Shown: positions 1 to 8,202 of the stretch, one piece after another
Layout: each line of letters starts with the position of its first letter
How positions within the stretch are numbered: position 1 is the first letter of the stretch
Origin: Umezawaea sp042738955
GTDB lineage: Bacteria; Actinomycetota; Actinomycetes; Mycobacteriales; Pseudonocardiaceae
Assembly: GCF_042738955.1 (NCBI RefSeq)
Contig: NZ_JBHYHC010000051.1
Coordinates: 1 to 64,000 of the forward strand
DNA length: 64,000 bases
Reading direction: 5' to 3'
Position numbers and translations under genes: made by a program
The notes under the pieces: generated by a model
Databases searched by the model: none
The model's input: only the letters and a program-made list of their open reading frames with translations
Told to the model about the DNA's origin: nothing

Positions 1-6
1 CAGGGC

Positions 7-58
7 TTTGGGGCACTGCCTTTTGGCCCGATCAAGGGGCAAATCTAGGGGCCCCAAA
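7..58. terminator. long imperfect hairpin at window edge
   Basis: TTTGGGGC (7-14) pairs perfectly with GCCCCAAA (51-58). Inside, TGCCTTTT can pair with AAGGGGCA through two G-U wobbles, giving an extended RNA hairpin. It could end a transcript entering from the left or be the edge of a structured repeat. No gene is visible in bases 1-219. Confidence 0.4.
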
Positions 59-76
59 TCAAATCGGACACAGCAC

Positions 77-214
77 GCTGGAAGTCGAAGCCGCCGAGTG
101 GGCAGGCTGGAACCGGTAGTCGCCGACTGGGCGAGCTGGGAGCCGGAGTCGCCAACTGGCCTGGCCGGAAGCCGGAGCCGCCAGCCGGCCTGAGCTGGAA
201 GCCGCAGCCGTAGG
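77..214. repeat. 29-bp tandem repeat, five degenerate copies
   Basis: Copies begin near 77, 106, 135, 164 and 194, a spacing of 29, 29, 29 and 30 bases. The shared core is GCTGGAAGCCGGAGTCGCC followed by a variable ACTGG-type tail. Because 29 is not a multiple of three, it is unlikely to be coding. It lies immediately 3' of the sigma factor stop codon. Confidence 0.65.
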
Positions 215-219
215 AAGCC

Positions 220-792
220 CTAACCCCGCTCCAACTCCGTCCGAAGGTTCTTCAAGCATCGACCCCGCGTAGGCCCGATGCTCCCGCGCGGCATCACCAA
301 AGCCTGGGACACGGCTTCGTACTGTGCCCGCCCCTCCAGCACCGTCAGCCTCAGGAGTTCCTGGCACCGCCGAGGCAGGCGGCCGAAGGCGGCCCACAAG
401 GTGCGGTCGCGTTCGTCCCTGAGCGCCTCCACCTCAGGGAGACCGAAGTTCGACGGCATGTCCTCGGTTTCCTCGGCCGAGATTCGTTTTGCTTCTGGCC
501 AGGTTCGGCGGGATTCGCGGCGGGCGGTTACCACCAGCCAGGCGACCAGCGCCCGTGGTTCGCGCATGCGGTGGAGGTGGCGGAGGAAGCCCAGCCACAC
601 GTTTTGCGCCACGTCTTCCGCTGCCTGTCTGTCCAGGCCGTTTCCTCTGGCCACGTGCCAGATCAAGGGGGTCAGGTCGGAGACCAGGGCGTCCAACGCC
701 TTGCGGTCGCCCTTGCGGGCGGCGGTCAGGCAGGCCGCGTGCCGGTCGATCCCGGTCAGGTCTTCCCACGGGGTGTCGGGGTTCTCGATCAA
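220..792 (-). CDS. RNA polymerase sigma-70 family (ECF-like) factor
   Basis: This encodes a short sigma factor of about 190 residues that would direct RNA polymerase to a specific promoter set. Region 2 is recognisable in the segment around LIWHVARGNGLD, AAEDVAQNVWLGF and LVAWLVVTARRESRRTW. Region 4 is seen in FGRLPRRCQELLRL and the helix-turn-helix ending MPRGSIGPTRGRCLKNLR, a typical actinobacterial form. I chose the TTG at 792 because family members begin shortly before the WEDLTGIDRHAACL segment and GGTGG lies just upstream. A GTG at 876 is in frame but would run through the divergent TetR operator. No anti-sigma gene is adjacent. Start uncertain, family fairly sure. Confidence 0.8.
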   Translation of the reverse strand: MIENPDTPWEDLTGIDRHAACLTAARKGDRKALDALVSDLTPLIWHVARGNGLDRQAAEDVAQNVWLGFLRHLHRMREPRALVAWLVVTARRESRRTWPEAKRISAEETEDMPSNFGLPEVEALRDERDRTLWAAFGRLPRRCQELLRLTVLEGRAQYEAVSQALVMPRGSIGPTRGRCLKNLRTELERG

Positions 793-829
793 CGTCCACC
801 ACCATCCGAACGGCGCCGTGCGGAGCCGA

Positions 830-847
830 CCATACGGTAGCGTATGG
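830..847. promoter_or_regulatory. TetR operator, perfect inverted repeat
   Basis: CCATACG-GTAG-CGTATGG is a perfect 7-bp inverted repeat with a 4-base centre, ending 4 bases before the GTG start of the TetR gene. It contains TAGCGT, a plausible -10 for a leaderless TetR transcript, and faces the sigma factor gene on the other side. Autorepression is the natural reading. Confidence 0.7.
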
Positions 848-851
848 AGTT

Positions 852-1412
852 GTGGCCGAGCGGAGACGACGGACACGGGACGACTGGACCCGTGCGGCGC
901 TTCAGGCGCTGGCCGAGGGCGGTGTGGCCGCTGTCGCGGTCGAGCCCCTCGCCGCGCGGGTCGGGGCCACCAAGGGCAGCGCGTACTGGCACTTCCCGAA
1001 TCGCGACGCGCTCCTGCTGGCGACGGTAGAACGCTGGGAGCGGGAGCACCTCGCGGAAATGCGGGAGTTGGTCGGTGGCGAGAGCGATCCGGCCGTTCGA
1101 CTGCGGTTGATCTTCGGGCGGGTGCTCGTGGAGTGCGCCGGTGGGTGTGCGGTCGAGTCGGCGTTGTTGGCCGCCGCCGACGACCCGATCGTCGCGCCGA
1201 TCCTCAAGCGCGTGACCGACGGGCGCATCCGGTACCTGGAGGACCTGTTCCGCGCGCTCGGGTTCTCGGTCGAGGCGAGCTGTCGCCGGGCCGTGCTGGC
1301 GTACTCGGTCTACCTGGGGCAGGCGCAGTTGCGGGCCACCACGCCGCACGTCGTGGGGGAGCGGCGGACGTTGCTGGACGACACGCTGGTCGCGTTGAGC
1401 GCCCACGGCTGA
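852..1412 (+). CDS. TetR/AcrR family transcriptional regulator
   Basis: A 186-residue repressor. The N-terminal helix-turn-helix is clear (LAARVGATKGSAYWHFPNRD, about residues 34-53), followed by an all-helical ligand-binding domain. GTG at 852 is chosen because it gives a normal TetR N-terminus (AERRRRTRDDWTRAALQ) and sits just after a perfect palindrome at 830-847. The gene is divergent from the sigma factor and convergent with the M28 peptidase, from which a strong hairpin separates it. The ligand and target genes cannot be told from sequence; no efflux pump is adjacent, so its regulon may be itself plus the sigma gene. Confidence 0.85.
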   Translation: MAERRRRTRDDWTRAALQALAEGGVAAVAVEPLAARVGATKGSAYWHFPNRDALLLATVERWEREHLAEMRELVGGESDPAVRLRLIFGRVLVECAGGCAVESALLAAADDPIVAPILKRVTDGRIRYLEDLFRALGFSVEASCRRAVLAYSVYLGQAQLRATTPHVVGERRTLLDDTLVALSAHG

Positions 1413-1466
1413 GTGCCGCCGGGGCGGGGTGTTCGAGGTGCGCAAGCAGGGACTTCTCCGTGGTGG

Positions 1467-1495
1467 CCGGGGCGGGGTCGTGGACCCCGCCCCGG
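1467..1495. terminator. bidirectional hairpin terminator
   Basis: GGGGCGGGGTC (1469-1479) and GACCCCGCCCC (1483-1493) form a perfect 11-bp stem with a GTG loop, extended by two CC/GG pairs. It lies between the convergent stops at 1412 and 1514. Confidence 0.8.
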
Positions 1496-1513
1496 TCGGT
1501 TCATCGGGACGGG

Positions 1514-2464
1514 CTAGGAGGCCAGTGCCCAGACGGTGTGCGCGATGGCGTCGGCCTGGCGGTCGAGGGACGTCGCGTTGATGTTGGCCGTGGTGTCGCA
1601 CGAGCGGTGGTAGCAGCGGTCGAAGGCGACGCCGGAGGTGCCGCCCCACTTCGCCGCCTGCGCCGCCGTCTTGATCACTTCGGCACCGGAGAACGTGCCG
1701 CCGGTGGCGATGCCCGCGCGGGCGAACGCGGCGTGGTCGGAACGCCCGCCGACCTCGGTCAGCTCGGTCTGCACGCCGATCGAGGTGAAGTAGTTGACCA
1801 GCGTCTGCTGCACGGCCACCGAGCCGGACGGCTGGCTGGCGCCCGCGTAGACGAAGTAGCCGGGGTTCGGGGAACCGGTCATGTCGAAGTTCAGGTACGT
1901 CTTGATCTTCGACTTCTCGGTGGAGGACAACGAGTTCACGTAGAACGTGGACCCGACCAGGCCGAGTTCCTCAGCGCCCCACCAGCCGAAGCGCAGGTGC
2001 TTCGAGAACGCCGTGCCGCTCGCCTTCGCGGCCAGCGCGACCTCCAGGATCGACGACGAGCCGGTGCCGTTGTCGTTGATGCCGGGGCCCGCGGTGACGC
2101 TGTCGAGATGGCCGCCGGTCATGACGATGTTGTTGAGGTCGCCGCCGGGCATGTCGGCGATCAGGTTGTAGCCGGTGGCCCCGTTGCTGGTGAACGTCTG
2201 CACGCGGGTGGTGAAGCCCGCGGCGTCCAGCCGCCCCTTGATCCAGTCGACGGACGCCTTGTGGCCGGGGCGGCCGTGGGCGCGGTTGCCGCCGTTGGCG
2301 GTCGCGATGCTCTGCAACTTGGTGAGGTCGGCTTGGATGGCGGCGACCGAGATGTTCGGCGCCGCGAGCGCGGCGGGGGCCGCGGTGGCGGGCCCGGCTC
2401 CGATGAGCGCGCTGGTGACCATCAGGACCGGGATCGACCGGCCGAGGACTGTTCGCAGCTTCAC
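1514..2464 (-). CDS. secreted M28 zinc aminopeptidase
   Basis: A 316-residue exported metallopeptidase resembling the Streptomyces griseus aminopeptidase family. A signal peptide covers about residues 1-29 (KLR charged start, hydrophobic core, ending near PATAAPA). The two-zinc site is intact: H119 in GGHLDS, D131 in GINDNGTG, E165/E166 in WWGAEELG, D194 in FDMTGS and H244 in SDHAAF. The C-terminal part has paired cysteines (RCYHRSCDT). GTG at 2464 is preceded by GGAG at proper spacing and gives a normal export signal. It probably releases N-terminal residues from peptides outside the cell, feeding amino acids to the cell. Confidence 0.9.
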   Translation of the reverse strand: MKLRTVLGRSIPVLMVTSALIGAGPATAAPAALAAPNISVAAIQADLTKLQSIATANGGNRAHGRPGHKASVDWIKGRLDAAGFTTRVQTFTSNGATGYNLIADMPGGDLNNIVMTGGHLDSVTAGPGINDNGTGSSSILEVALAAKASGTAFSKHLRFGWWGAEELGLVGSTFYVNSLSSTEKSKIKTYLNFDMTGSPNPGYFVYAGASQPSGSVAVQQTLVNYFTSIGVQTELTEVGGRSDHAAFARAGIATGGTFSGAEVIKTAAQAAKWGGTSGVAFDRCYHRSCDTTANINATSLDRQADAIAHTVWALAS

Positions 2465-2678
2465 GTTGTCAGCTCCATGCAGGGAATGGGTGGACCGGGT
2501 CGGGCGCCGGACAGGGGTGGCGCGCGGCCCGTCGATCAACATGCACCGTCGTGGATACGTCCCGCTAGGTTCGTTCGGCTGGTTCGTGCCTCGGCGGACG
2601 GGTCGTCCGTGACGCTGCGCACCGGTCGGCCCCCGCGTCACCTGTCTGATTAGTCCAATTCGGTGGTGACAGGGAAGA

Positions 2679-4211
2679 ATGGCGTCACCGTCGAGCATGA
2701 TCCGGGAGGTCGCGTTGGGAATCACGGCCATCCTCGGCATAGGCGCGGCCGTCCTGCTGGTGTCGGTGATCGCCGTCCGGGTGTCGACCAAGGTCGGCCT
2801 GCCGTCGCTGCTGCTCTACCTCGGCATCGGCGTGGTGCTCGGCGAGAGCGTGCTCGGCATCGACTTCGAGGACGCCGACCTGACCCGCTCGCTGGGCACG
2901 GTCGCGCTCGTCCTGATCCTCGCCGAAGGCGGTCTCACCACCCGGTGGTCCGCGGTGAAACCCGCGCTGGGGCTGGGGATCGCACTGTCGACTGTGGGCG
3001 TCGGCGTGAGCGTCGCGGCCACCGGCGCGGCACTGCACTTCCTGCTGGGGCTCGACTGGCGGATGGCGCTGCTGTGGGGCGCGGTGCTGTCGTCGACCGA
3101 CGCGGCGGCGGTGTTCAGTGTGCTGCGCGCGGTCGGCGTGAGCAAACGGCTGACCGGCGCGCTGGAGCTGGAGTCCGGCATCAACGACGCCCCGGTGTAC
3201 ATCGCCGTCGTGCTGCTGGCGTCCCCCGATCCGATCACCTGGACGGCCCCGCTGCTGCTCGTCTACGAGCTGCTGGCCGGTGGCCTGATCGGCGTCGCGC
3301 TCGGCTGGCTGGGCGCGGGGGCGCTGCGCCGCGCGGCCCTGCCCGCCACCGGCCTGTACCCGTTGGCGACGGTCGCGGTGTGCGTGGTCGCCTACGCCGC
3401 CGGGGACATCGCGCACGCGTCCGGCTTCCTCGCCGTCTACACGGCCGCGCTGGTGCTGGGGAACTCGCGGCTGCCCCACCGCTCGGACACGCTGTCGTTC
3501 GCCGAGGGGCTCGGCTGGCTGGCGCAGATCGGGCTGTTCGTGCTGCTCGGGCTGTTCGCCTCGCCCGGCAGGGTGCTGCACGCGCTGGTGCCCGCCCTGG
3601 TCGCGGGCGCGGTGCTGGTGCTGCTGGCCCGACCGCTGTCGGTGGCGCTGGCGGCCATCCCGTTCAAGGTGCCGTGGCGCGAGCAGGTGTTCATCTCCTG
3701 GTCCGGTCTGCGCGGCGCGGTGCCGATCGTGTTCGCCCTCATCCCGGTGATCCAGGGCGTGCCGGGGTCGCAGGACCTCGTGGACGCGGTGTTCGTGCTC
3801 GTGGTGGTGCTGACCCTGTTGCAGGGCAGCACGCTGCCCGCGTTGGCGAAGCTGCTCGGCCTGGTGCGGGCGGGGGAGGCGCACGAGGTGCAGGTCGACT
3901 CGGCGCCGTTGGACGAGCTGGGGGCGGAACTGCTCCAGGTGCGGATCCAGCCGGGGTCGAAGCTGCACGGCGTGTACCTGTCCGAACTGCGCCTGCCGCC
4001 GGGGGCCGTGGTGAGCCTCATCGCCCGTGGCGGCAACGGTTTCACGCCCCAGCCGACCACCCGCCTCCAGGTGGACGACCAGCTGCTCGTGGTGTCCACC
4101 GAGGCCGCGCGGGACGCGGCCGAGAAGCGGCTGCGGTCGATCGACAAGGCGGGCCGGTACGCCCGCTGGAAGGGCGAGGACGGCGGAAAGCCGTCGCTTC
4201 CCAGCATCTGA
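2679..4211 (+). CDS. potassium/proton (CPA1, NhaP2/CvrA-type) antiporter
   Basis: A 510-residue membrane antiporter. Residues 10-400 form a chain of hydrophobic helices typical of CPA1 exchangers, with the ion-binding region in LSSTDAAAVFSVLR and ELESGINDAPVYIAV. The C-terminal 100 residues (QVRIQPGSKLHGVYLSELRL) form a soluble TrkA_C/RCK_C domain that in this subfamily senses cytosolic ligands. This domain order matches the K+/H+ antiporter subfamily rather than plain Na+/H+ exchangers. It is divergent from the M28 peptidase and stands alone. Exact cation preference is inference. Confidence 0.85.
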   Translation: MASPSSMIREVALGITAILGIGAAVLLVSVIAVRVSTKVGLPSLLLYLGIGVVLGESVLGIDFEDADLTRSLGTVALVLILAEGGLTTRWSAVKPALGLGIALSTVGVGVSVAATGAALHFLLGLDWRMALLWGAVLSSTDAAAVFSVLRAVGVSKRLTGALELESGINDAPVYIAVVLLASPDPITWTAPLLLVYELLAGGLIGVALGWLGAGALRRAALPATGLYPLATVAVCVVAYAAGDIAHASGFLAVYTAALVLGNSRLPHRSDTLSFAEGLGWLAQIGLFVLLGLFASPGRVLHALVPALVAGAVLVLLARPLSVALAAIPFKVPWREQVFISWSGLRGAVPIVFALIPVIQGVPGSQDLVDAVFVLVVVLTLLQGSTLPALAKLLGLVRAGEAHEVQVDSAPLDELGAELLQVRIQPGSKLHGVYLSELRLPPGAVVSLIARGGNGFTPQPTTRLQVDDQLLVVSTEAARDAAEKRLRSIDKAGRYARWKGEDGGKPSLPSI

Positions 4212-4259
4212 GCGGGGGTCGACGGACCGCCGACCGGTCCGCTAGCGTTGTCCGCGAAA

Positions 4260-4371
4260 GGTCATGAGTGCCAGCGCGAAGCCCGTGCTAGCTGGCCGGC
4301 AACCCTCCTCCGCGGTGGGGTGCCCACGGTGAAGACCTGGCCCGGCGCGACTGCGTTCGGGCAAGCGCGGG
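4260..4371 (+). ncRNA. SAM-IV riboswitch aptamer
   Basis: The sequence follows the actinobacterial SAM-IV class closely: GGTCATGAGTGCCAGCG at the 5' end, CTAGCTGGCCGGCAACCCTCC, then GGTGGGGTGCCC and GAAGACC closing P1. A further helix GCCCG/CGGGC (4340-4344/4358-4362) and a 3' tail GCAAGCGCGG follow. The loop CCGCG (4310-4314) is complementary to CGCGG (4366-4370), giving the pseudoknot expected of SAM-IV. One A-A mismatch is seen in P1. It senses S-adenosylmethionine and controls the aminotransferase gene starting at 4411. Confidence 0.9.
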
Positions 4372-4404
4372 CCCTTCGCCGGGGTCCCCAGGACCCGAAG
4401 GGCC
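4370..4404 (+). promoter_or_regulatory. riboswitch expression platform hiding the ribosome site
   Basis: GGCCCTTC (4370-4377) pairs with GAAGGGCC (4397-4404), capped by GGGTCC/GGACCC (4382-4387/4391-4396). The paired GAAGGG is the only good Shine-Dalgarno for the ATG at 4411 (8-base spacing). The hairpin abuts, and by one base overlaps, the aptamer pseudoknot, which points to translational rather than transcriptional control. Direction of switching (expected OFF with SAM) is inferred. Confidence 0.7.
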
Positions 4405-4410
4405 GTCACC

Positions 4411-5745
4411 ATGACCATCGCCATCCCCCGCAGCTCCGCTCCCGCCGTTCCCGGTGTCGTCGGCTCCGCGCTGCGCGTGCCGCTCGTGACCGGTGAGCGG
4501 GTGGAGTACGCGAACCTCGACCACGCGGCCAGCGCGCCCTGTCTGGAGCAGGTGCGGGACGCCGTCGACGAGCTGCTGCCCTGGTACGCGAGCGTCCACC
4601 GCGGGGCCGGGTTCGCCTCGCAGGTGTCGACGCGGGTGTACGAGCAGGCCCGCGAGTCCGTCCGCCGCTTCCTCAACGCCCGCTCGACCGAGGCCGTGGT
4701 GTTCACCCGCAACACCACGGACGCGCTGAACCTGTTGGCGCGCAGCCTCCCCAGGCACACCTCCGTCGTGCTGTTCGACGCCGAGCACCACGCGGCGCTG
4801 CTGCCGTGGCGCGGGCCGAACGTGCGCCGGATCGCCACGCCGTCGACCGCTGCCGCCGCCGTCGCCGTGCTGGACCGCGAGCTGGAGTCCTGCCCCGTCG
4901 GCCCCCGCCTGGTCGTGGTGACCGGCGCGTCGAACGTGACCGGCGAGCTGTGGCCGGTGGCCGAGCTGGCGAAGGTCGCCCGGCGGCACGGCGCGCGGAT
5001 CGCGCTGGACGCGGCGCAGCTCGCCCCGCACCGCCCGGTGGACCTGCGGGCGCTGGACGTCGACTACGCGGTGTTCTCCGGCCACAAGATCTACGCGCCC
5101 TTCGGCGCGGGTGTCCTCGTCGGCCGCTCGGACTGGTTGCAGGCCGCCGAGCCGTACCTGGTCGGCGGCGGCGCGACCAAGCTCGTGACCGACCACGGCG
5201 ACCGGCTCGGCGTGGCGTGGTCGGCGGTGCCGGAGCGGCACGAGGCCGGGTCGCCCAACGTCGTCGGCGTGCACGCGCTGGCCGTCGCCTGCGACGTGCT
5301 GGGACGGCACTGGGAGCAGACCGTCGAGCACGAGCGCGTGCTGCTGGAGCGGCTGCGCACCGGCCTCGCCACCATCCCCGGCCTGCGGGAACTGAGCCTG
5401 TTCGAGTCCGACCACGACCGCGTGGGCGTGGTCAGCTTCACGATCGGCGGCCACGACGCCGGCTACCTCGCCGCCGCGCTGTCCGCCGAGTACGGGATCG
5501 GCGTGCGGGACGGCGCGTTCTGCGCGCACGTCGCCGTGACCCGGCTGCTGGACGAGGTCGGCGCGCACGAGCACCGCGCGCTGCGGGCGAGCCTCGGCCT
5601 GGGCAGCACCGTCGACCACGTGGACCGCCTGGTCGCCGCGTTGCGCACGCTGGTCTCGGAGGGTCCGAAGTGGACCTACGCGCAGCGCGACGGCCGCTGG
5701 GTGCCCGAAAACGACGAGCGCCCGCTCCCGCCGTTCCTGTCCTGA
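4411..5745 (+). CDS. class V PLP aminotransferase, cysteine desulfurase-like
   Basis: A 444-residue PLP enzyme of the NifS/CsdA fold. The pyridoxal lysine lies in FSGHKIYAPFGAG (about residue 228), with the upstream Asp/Gln in ALDAAQLAPH and the aromatic-stacking His in EHHAALLPW. The N-terminus contains NLDHAASAPC, a normal substrate-entry segment. A desulfurase normally has a mobile catalytic cysteine; CAHVAVTRLL near the C-terminus (RDGAFCAHVAV) supplies a candidate. Control by a SAM-IV riboswitch ties it to sulfur amino acid metabolism, so a cysteine/homocysteine lyase or desulfurase role is likely, but the substrate is unknown. It stands alone, 23 bases before lspA. Confidence 0.8.
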   Translation: MTIAIPRSSAPAVPGVVGSALRVPLVTGERVEYANLDHAASAPCLEQVRDAVDELLPWYASVHRGAGFASQVSTRVYEQARESVRRFLNARSTEAVVFTRNTTDALNLLARSLPRHTSVVLFDAEHHAALLPWRGPNVRRIATPSTAAAAVAVLDRELESCPVGPRLVVVTGASNVTGELWPVAELAKVARRHGARIALDAAQLAPHRPVDLRALDVDYAVFSGHKIYAPFGAGVLVGRSDWLQAAEPYLVGGGATKLVTDHGDRLGVAWSAVPERHEAGSPNVVGVHALAVACDVLGRHWEQTVEHERVLLERLRTGLATIPGLRELSLFESDHDRVGVVSFTIGGHDAGYLAAALSAEYGIGVRDGAFCAHVAVTRLLDEVGAHEHRALRASLGLGSTVDHVDRLVAALRTLVSEGPKWTYAQRDGRWVPENDERPLPPFLS

Positions 5746-5768
5746 GCGGGTGCTGGGACAATGGTGGG

Positions 5769-6326
5769 GTGACCACCCCCTCCGAGGTTGACGCGACGCC
5801 TGCTGTGCTGCCTCGGCGGCGCGTGGCGCTGCTCGCCTCGGTGGCCGTGGTGGTGCTCGCGGCGGACGTCTTCAGCAAGATCGCCGCGGTGGCGGCGCTC
5901 GAAGGGCGTGAGCCGCTCGAGCTGCTCGGCGGGGTCCTCTACCTGCCGCTGATCCGCAACGGCGGCGCCGCCTTCGGTCTGGCCGAGGGCTGGACCGCCG
6001 TGCTCGCCCTGATCGCGCTCGCCGTGGTCGGGTTCATCGGCTGGATCGCGCGCAAGCTGCGGTCCGCGCCGTGGGCCGTCGGGCTGGGCATGGTGCTCGG
6101 CGGCGCGCTGGGCAACCTGGGCGACCGGATCTTCCGCGCCCCCGGCCCGCTGCGCGGCCACGTGGTGGACTTCCTGTCGTTGTTCGACCCCTACGGCCGG
6201 GTGTGGCCGGTGTTCAACCTCGCCGACTCGGCAATCTGCGTCGGCGGCGTCCTCATCGTGACGATGGCGCTGCTGCAACGCGACTACGACGGCACTCGTG
6301 CCGTGAAGAAGGAAGCAAAGCGATGA
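5769..6326 (+). CDS. lspA: lipoprotein signal peptidase II
   Basis: A 185-residue integral membrane aspartyl protease that removes signal peptides from lipid-modified prolipoproteins. Four membrane helices can be seen. The conserved RNGGAAFGL, GGALGNLGDRIFR and VFNLADSAICVGG blocks carry the two catalytic aspartates (D of NLGDR and D of NLADS). GTG at 5769 is selected as it leaves a short cytosolic leader. Its stop overlaps the following pseudouridine synthase start (ATGA), the usual lspA-rluA pairing. Substrates in this window include the lipoprotein at 31517. Confidence 0.95.
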   Translation: MTTPSEVDATPAVLPRRRVALLASVAVVVLAADVFSKIAAVAALEGREPLELLGGVLYLPLIRNGGAAFGLAEGWTAVLALIALAVVGFIGWIARKLRSAPWAVGLGMVLGGALGNLGDRIFRAPGPLRGHVVDFLSLFDPYGRVWPVFNLADSAICVGGVLIVTMALLQRDYDGTRAVKKEAKR

Positions 6327-7252
6327 GCGGGTACCGCACCCTGCCCGTGCCGGACGGTCTCGACGGAATGCGCGTCGACGCCGGACTGGCGAAGCTGCTC
6401 GGCCTGTCCCGGACCGCCGTGGCGGCGTTGACCGAGTCCGGTGACGTGGTCCTGGACGGCCAGCCCGCCGGGAAGTCGGACCGGCTGATGGCCGGGTCCA
6501 CGCTGGAGGTCACCCTGCCCGAGCCGCCGCGGCCGGTGCAGGTGCAGGCCGTGCCGGTCGAGGGCCTGATCGTGCTCTACCAGGACGACGACATCATCGT
6601 GGTCGACAAGCCCGTCGGCGTGGCCGTGCACCCCAGCCCCGGCTGGACCGGGCCCACCGTGGTCGGCGGGCTCGCGGGCGCGGGCATCCACGTCGCCACC
6701 TCCGGCGCGGCCGAGCGCCAGGGCGTCGTGCACCGCCTGGACGTCGGCACGACCGGCGTGATGGTCGTGGCCAAGAGCGAGAGCGCCTACTCGGCGCTGA
6801 AGCACGCGTTCAAGGAACGGACCGTCGACAAGCTGTACCACGCGCTGGTGCAGGGCCACCCGGACCCGATCAAGGGCACGATCGACGCCCCCATCGACCG
6901 GCACCCCAAGCACGACTACAAGTTCGCTGTCATGGCCAACGGCAAGCCCAGCATCACCCACTACGAGGTGGTCGAGGCGTTCCGCGCCGCGTCGCTGCTG
7001 GACGTGCACCTGGAGACCGGGCGAACGCACCAGATCCGCGTGCACTTCTCCGCGCTGCACCACCCGTGCGTCGGCGACCTGACCTACGGCGCGGACCCGA
7101 CGCTGGCCAAGCGCCTGCACATCACCCGGCAGTGGCTGCACGCCCGCACGCTCGGCTTCCACCACCCGGCCGACGGCCAGTGGGTGTCGTTCACCAGCGA
7201 GTACCCGGCCGACCTCGCCAACGCGCTGGAGCAGCTCCGCGCGGAGGGCTAG
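6323..7252 (+). CDS. RluA-family 23S rRNA pseudouridine synthase (RluD-like)
   Basis: A 309-residue enzyme converting uridine to pseudouridine in rRNA. An N-terminal S4 RNA-binding domain (residues 15-75) is followed by the catalytic domain with GVVHRLDVGTTGVMVVAK, whose Asp is the catalytic residue, and the ETGRTHQIRVH motif. ATG at 6323 overlaps the lspA stop, with AGGAAG upstream. Its stop overlaps by four bases the stop of the convergent gene at 7249. The RluD assignment (helix 69) rests on the lspA linkage and S4 domain. Confidence 0.93.
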   Translation: MSGYRTLPVPDGLDGMRVDAGLAKLLGLSRTAVAALTESGDVVLDGQPAGKSDRLMAGSTLEVTLPEPPRPVQVQAVPVEGLIVLYQDDDIIVVDKPVGVAVHPSPGWTGPTVVGGLAGAGIHVATSGAAERQGVVHRLDVGTTGVMVVAKSESAYSALKHAFKERTVDKLYHALVQGHPDPIKGTIDAPIDRHPKHDYKFAVMANGKPSITHYEVVEAFRAASLLDVHLETGRTHQIRVHFSALHHPCVGDLTYGADPTLAKRLHITRQWLHARTLGFHHPADGQWVSFTSEYPADLANALEQLRAEG

Positions 7253-8103
7253 TCGTCGATGGTCCAGACGAGGGTGTTGAGGTCGATCTCCGGTCTCGCG
7301 CTCCACCGGACCGCCGTGATCGACGTGTCCTCGGGCAGCACGTAGACGGTGTGGCCGCCCGCGGTCTCGCCCGGCTGGACGCCGATCTTGTGCGGCGGCC
7401 GGGACGACAGCGAGACCGGGGCCTTGGTGACCGGCTCGCCGGTGCGGGCCATCAGCACCAGGTACATGTCCGGCAGCGAGTTGAACGGGATCGAGCCGGT
7501 GTTGGTCAGCTCCGTGTGCACCACGACCGCGCGTTCGCCGTCGGCCAGCTTGTAGCCCGCCGCGGTGAACAGGAAGTCCGCCGGGTCGACGACCTCGATG
7601 AGCTGGATGGAGAAGTGGGCCCCTTCGAGGCCCTCGGTCTCCAGCGAGGTGCCGATCTTGCCGGTGCGCTGGCCCACCGCGCCCTTCGAGCCGCCGAACA
7701 TCGGCTGCTGGTCGCCGCGCACCCAGCCCGCCGTCTGCGGCGGGCCCCAGGTCTGCTGCGGCGGGGGCGCGGGCTGCTGCTGCGCCGGGAACGGCACGCT
7801 CGGCGGGGCCTGGTACGGCGGCGGGTACGGGCGCTGTTGCTGCTGCTGCGCGATCGGTGGCGGGCCGTTGTAGTTGCCCCACGCCATGCTGTTCGCGAGG
7901 GCCTTGCGGATGCCGTTCGGGTCGCACTCGACGCCGACCAGCAGGGGCAGGCCGCTGCCGGAGAGCGTGATCAACCTCGACGCGGCCTCGCGGGGGTCCA
8001 TGCCCAGCCTCGCGGCCACCTCGTGCACGGCCGCACGGCCCATCTCCGCGATCATGGCGAGGAGGCGGGCGTCAACGGGATCAGGCGATACCACGCTTCG
8101 CAC
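7249..8103 (-). CDS. AsnC-type HTH protein with Pro/Gln linker and DUF4352-like domain
   Basis: A 284-residue protein of unknown function. Residues about 7-60 (VDARLLAMIAEMGRAAVHEVAARLGMDPREAASRL) look like the winged helix of AsnC/Lrp regulators. Residues 80-130 are a low-complexity linker rich in proline and glutamine, including a run of five Q. The remainder is a beta-rich domain with TELTNTGSIPFNSLPDMYLVL, typical of DUF4352-like immunoglobulin folds found on secreted or surface proteins. There is no signal peptide, so a cytosolic location is likely. The mix of DNA-binding head and Ig-like tail is unusual. It lies between lspA-rluA and the DnaE-like gene, a conserved actinobacterial neighbourhood. 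Confidence 0.75.
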   Translation of the reverse strand: MRSVVSPDPVDARLLAMIAEMGRAAVHEVAARLGMDPREAASRLITLSGSGLPLLVGVECDPNGIRKALANSMAWGNYNGPPPIAQQQQQRPYPPPYQAPPSVPFPAQQQPAPPPQQTWGPPQTAGWVRGDQQPMFGGSKGAVGQRTGKIGTSLETEGLEGAHFSIQLIEVVDPADFLFTAAGYKLADGERAVVVHTELTNTGSIPFNSLPDMYLVLMARTGEPVTKAPVSLSSRPPHKIGVQPGETAGGHTVYVLPEDTSITAVRWSARPEIDLNTLVWTIDD

Positions 8104-8202
8104 GCTACCTGTCCCCGGTGATCACCGTGTGCCCGCCACCCCGCGCGCGGGCGTGGGCGCGGCGTTAGTGTCGAGGTCTCCCGGCGTGCTGGAGGTGCTG
8201 GC

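Noticed and set aside
2663..4267. Arg-rich 534-codon frame over the antiporter gene
   Set aside because: Shadow frame; the 2679-4211 frame has membrane helices and conserved antiporter motifs.
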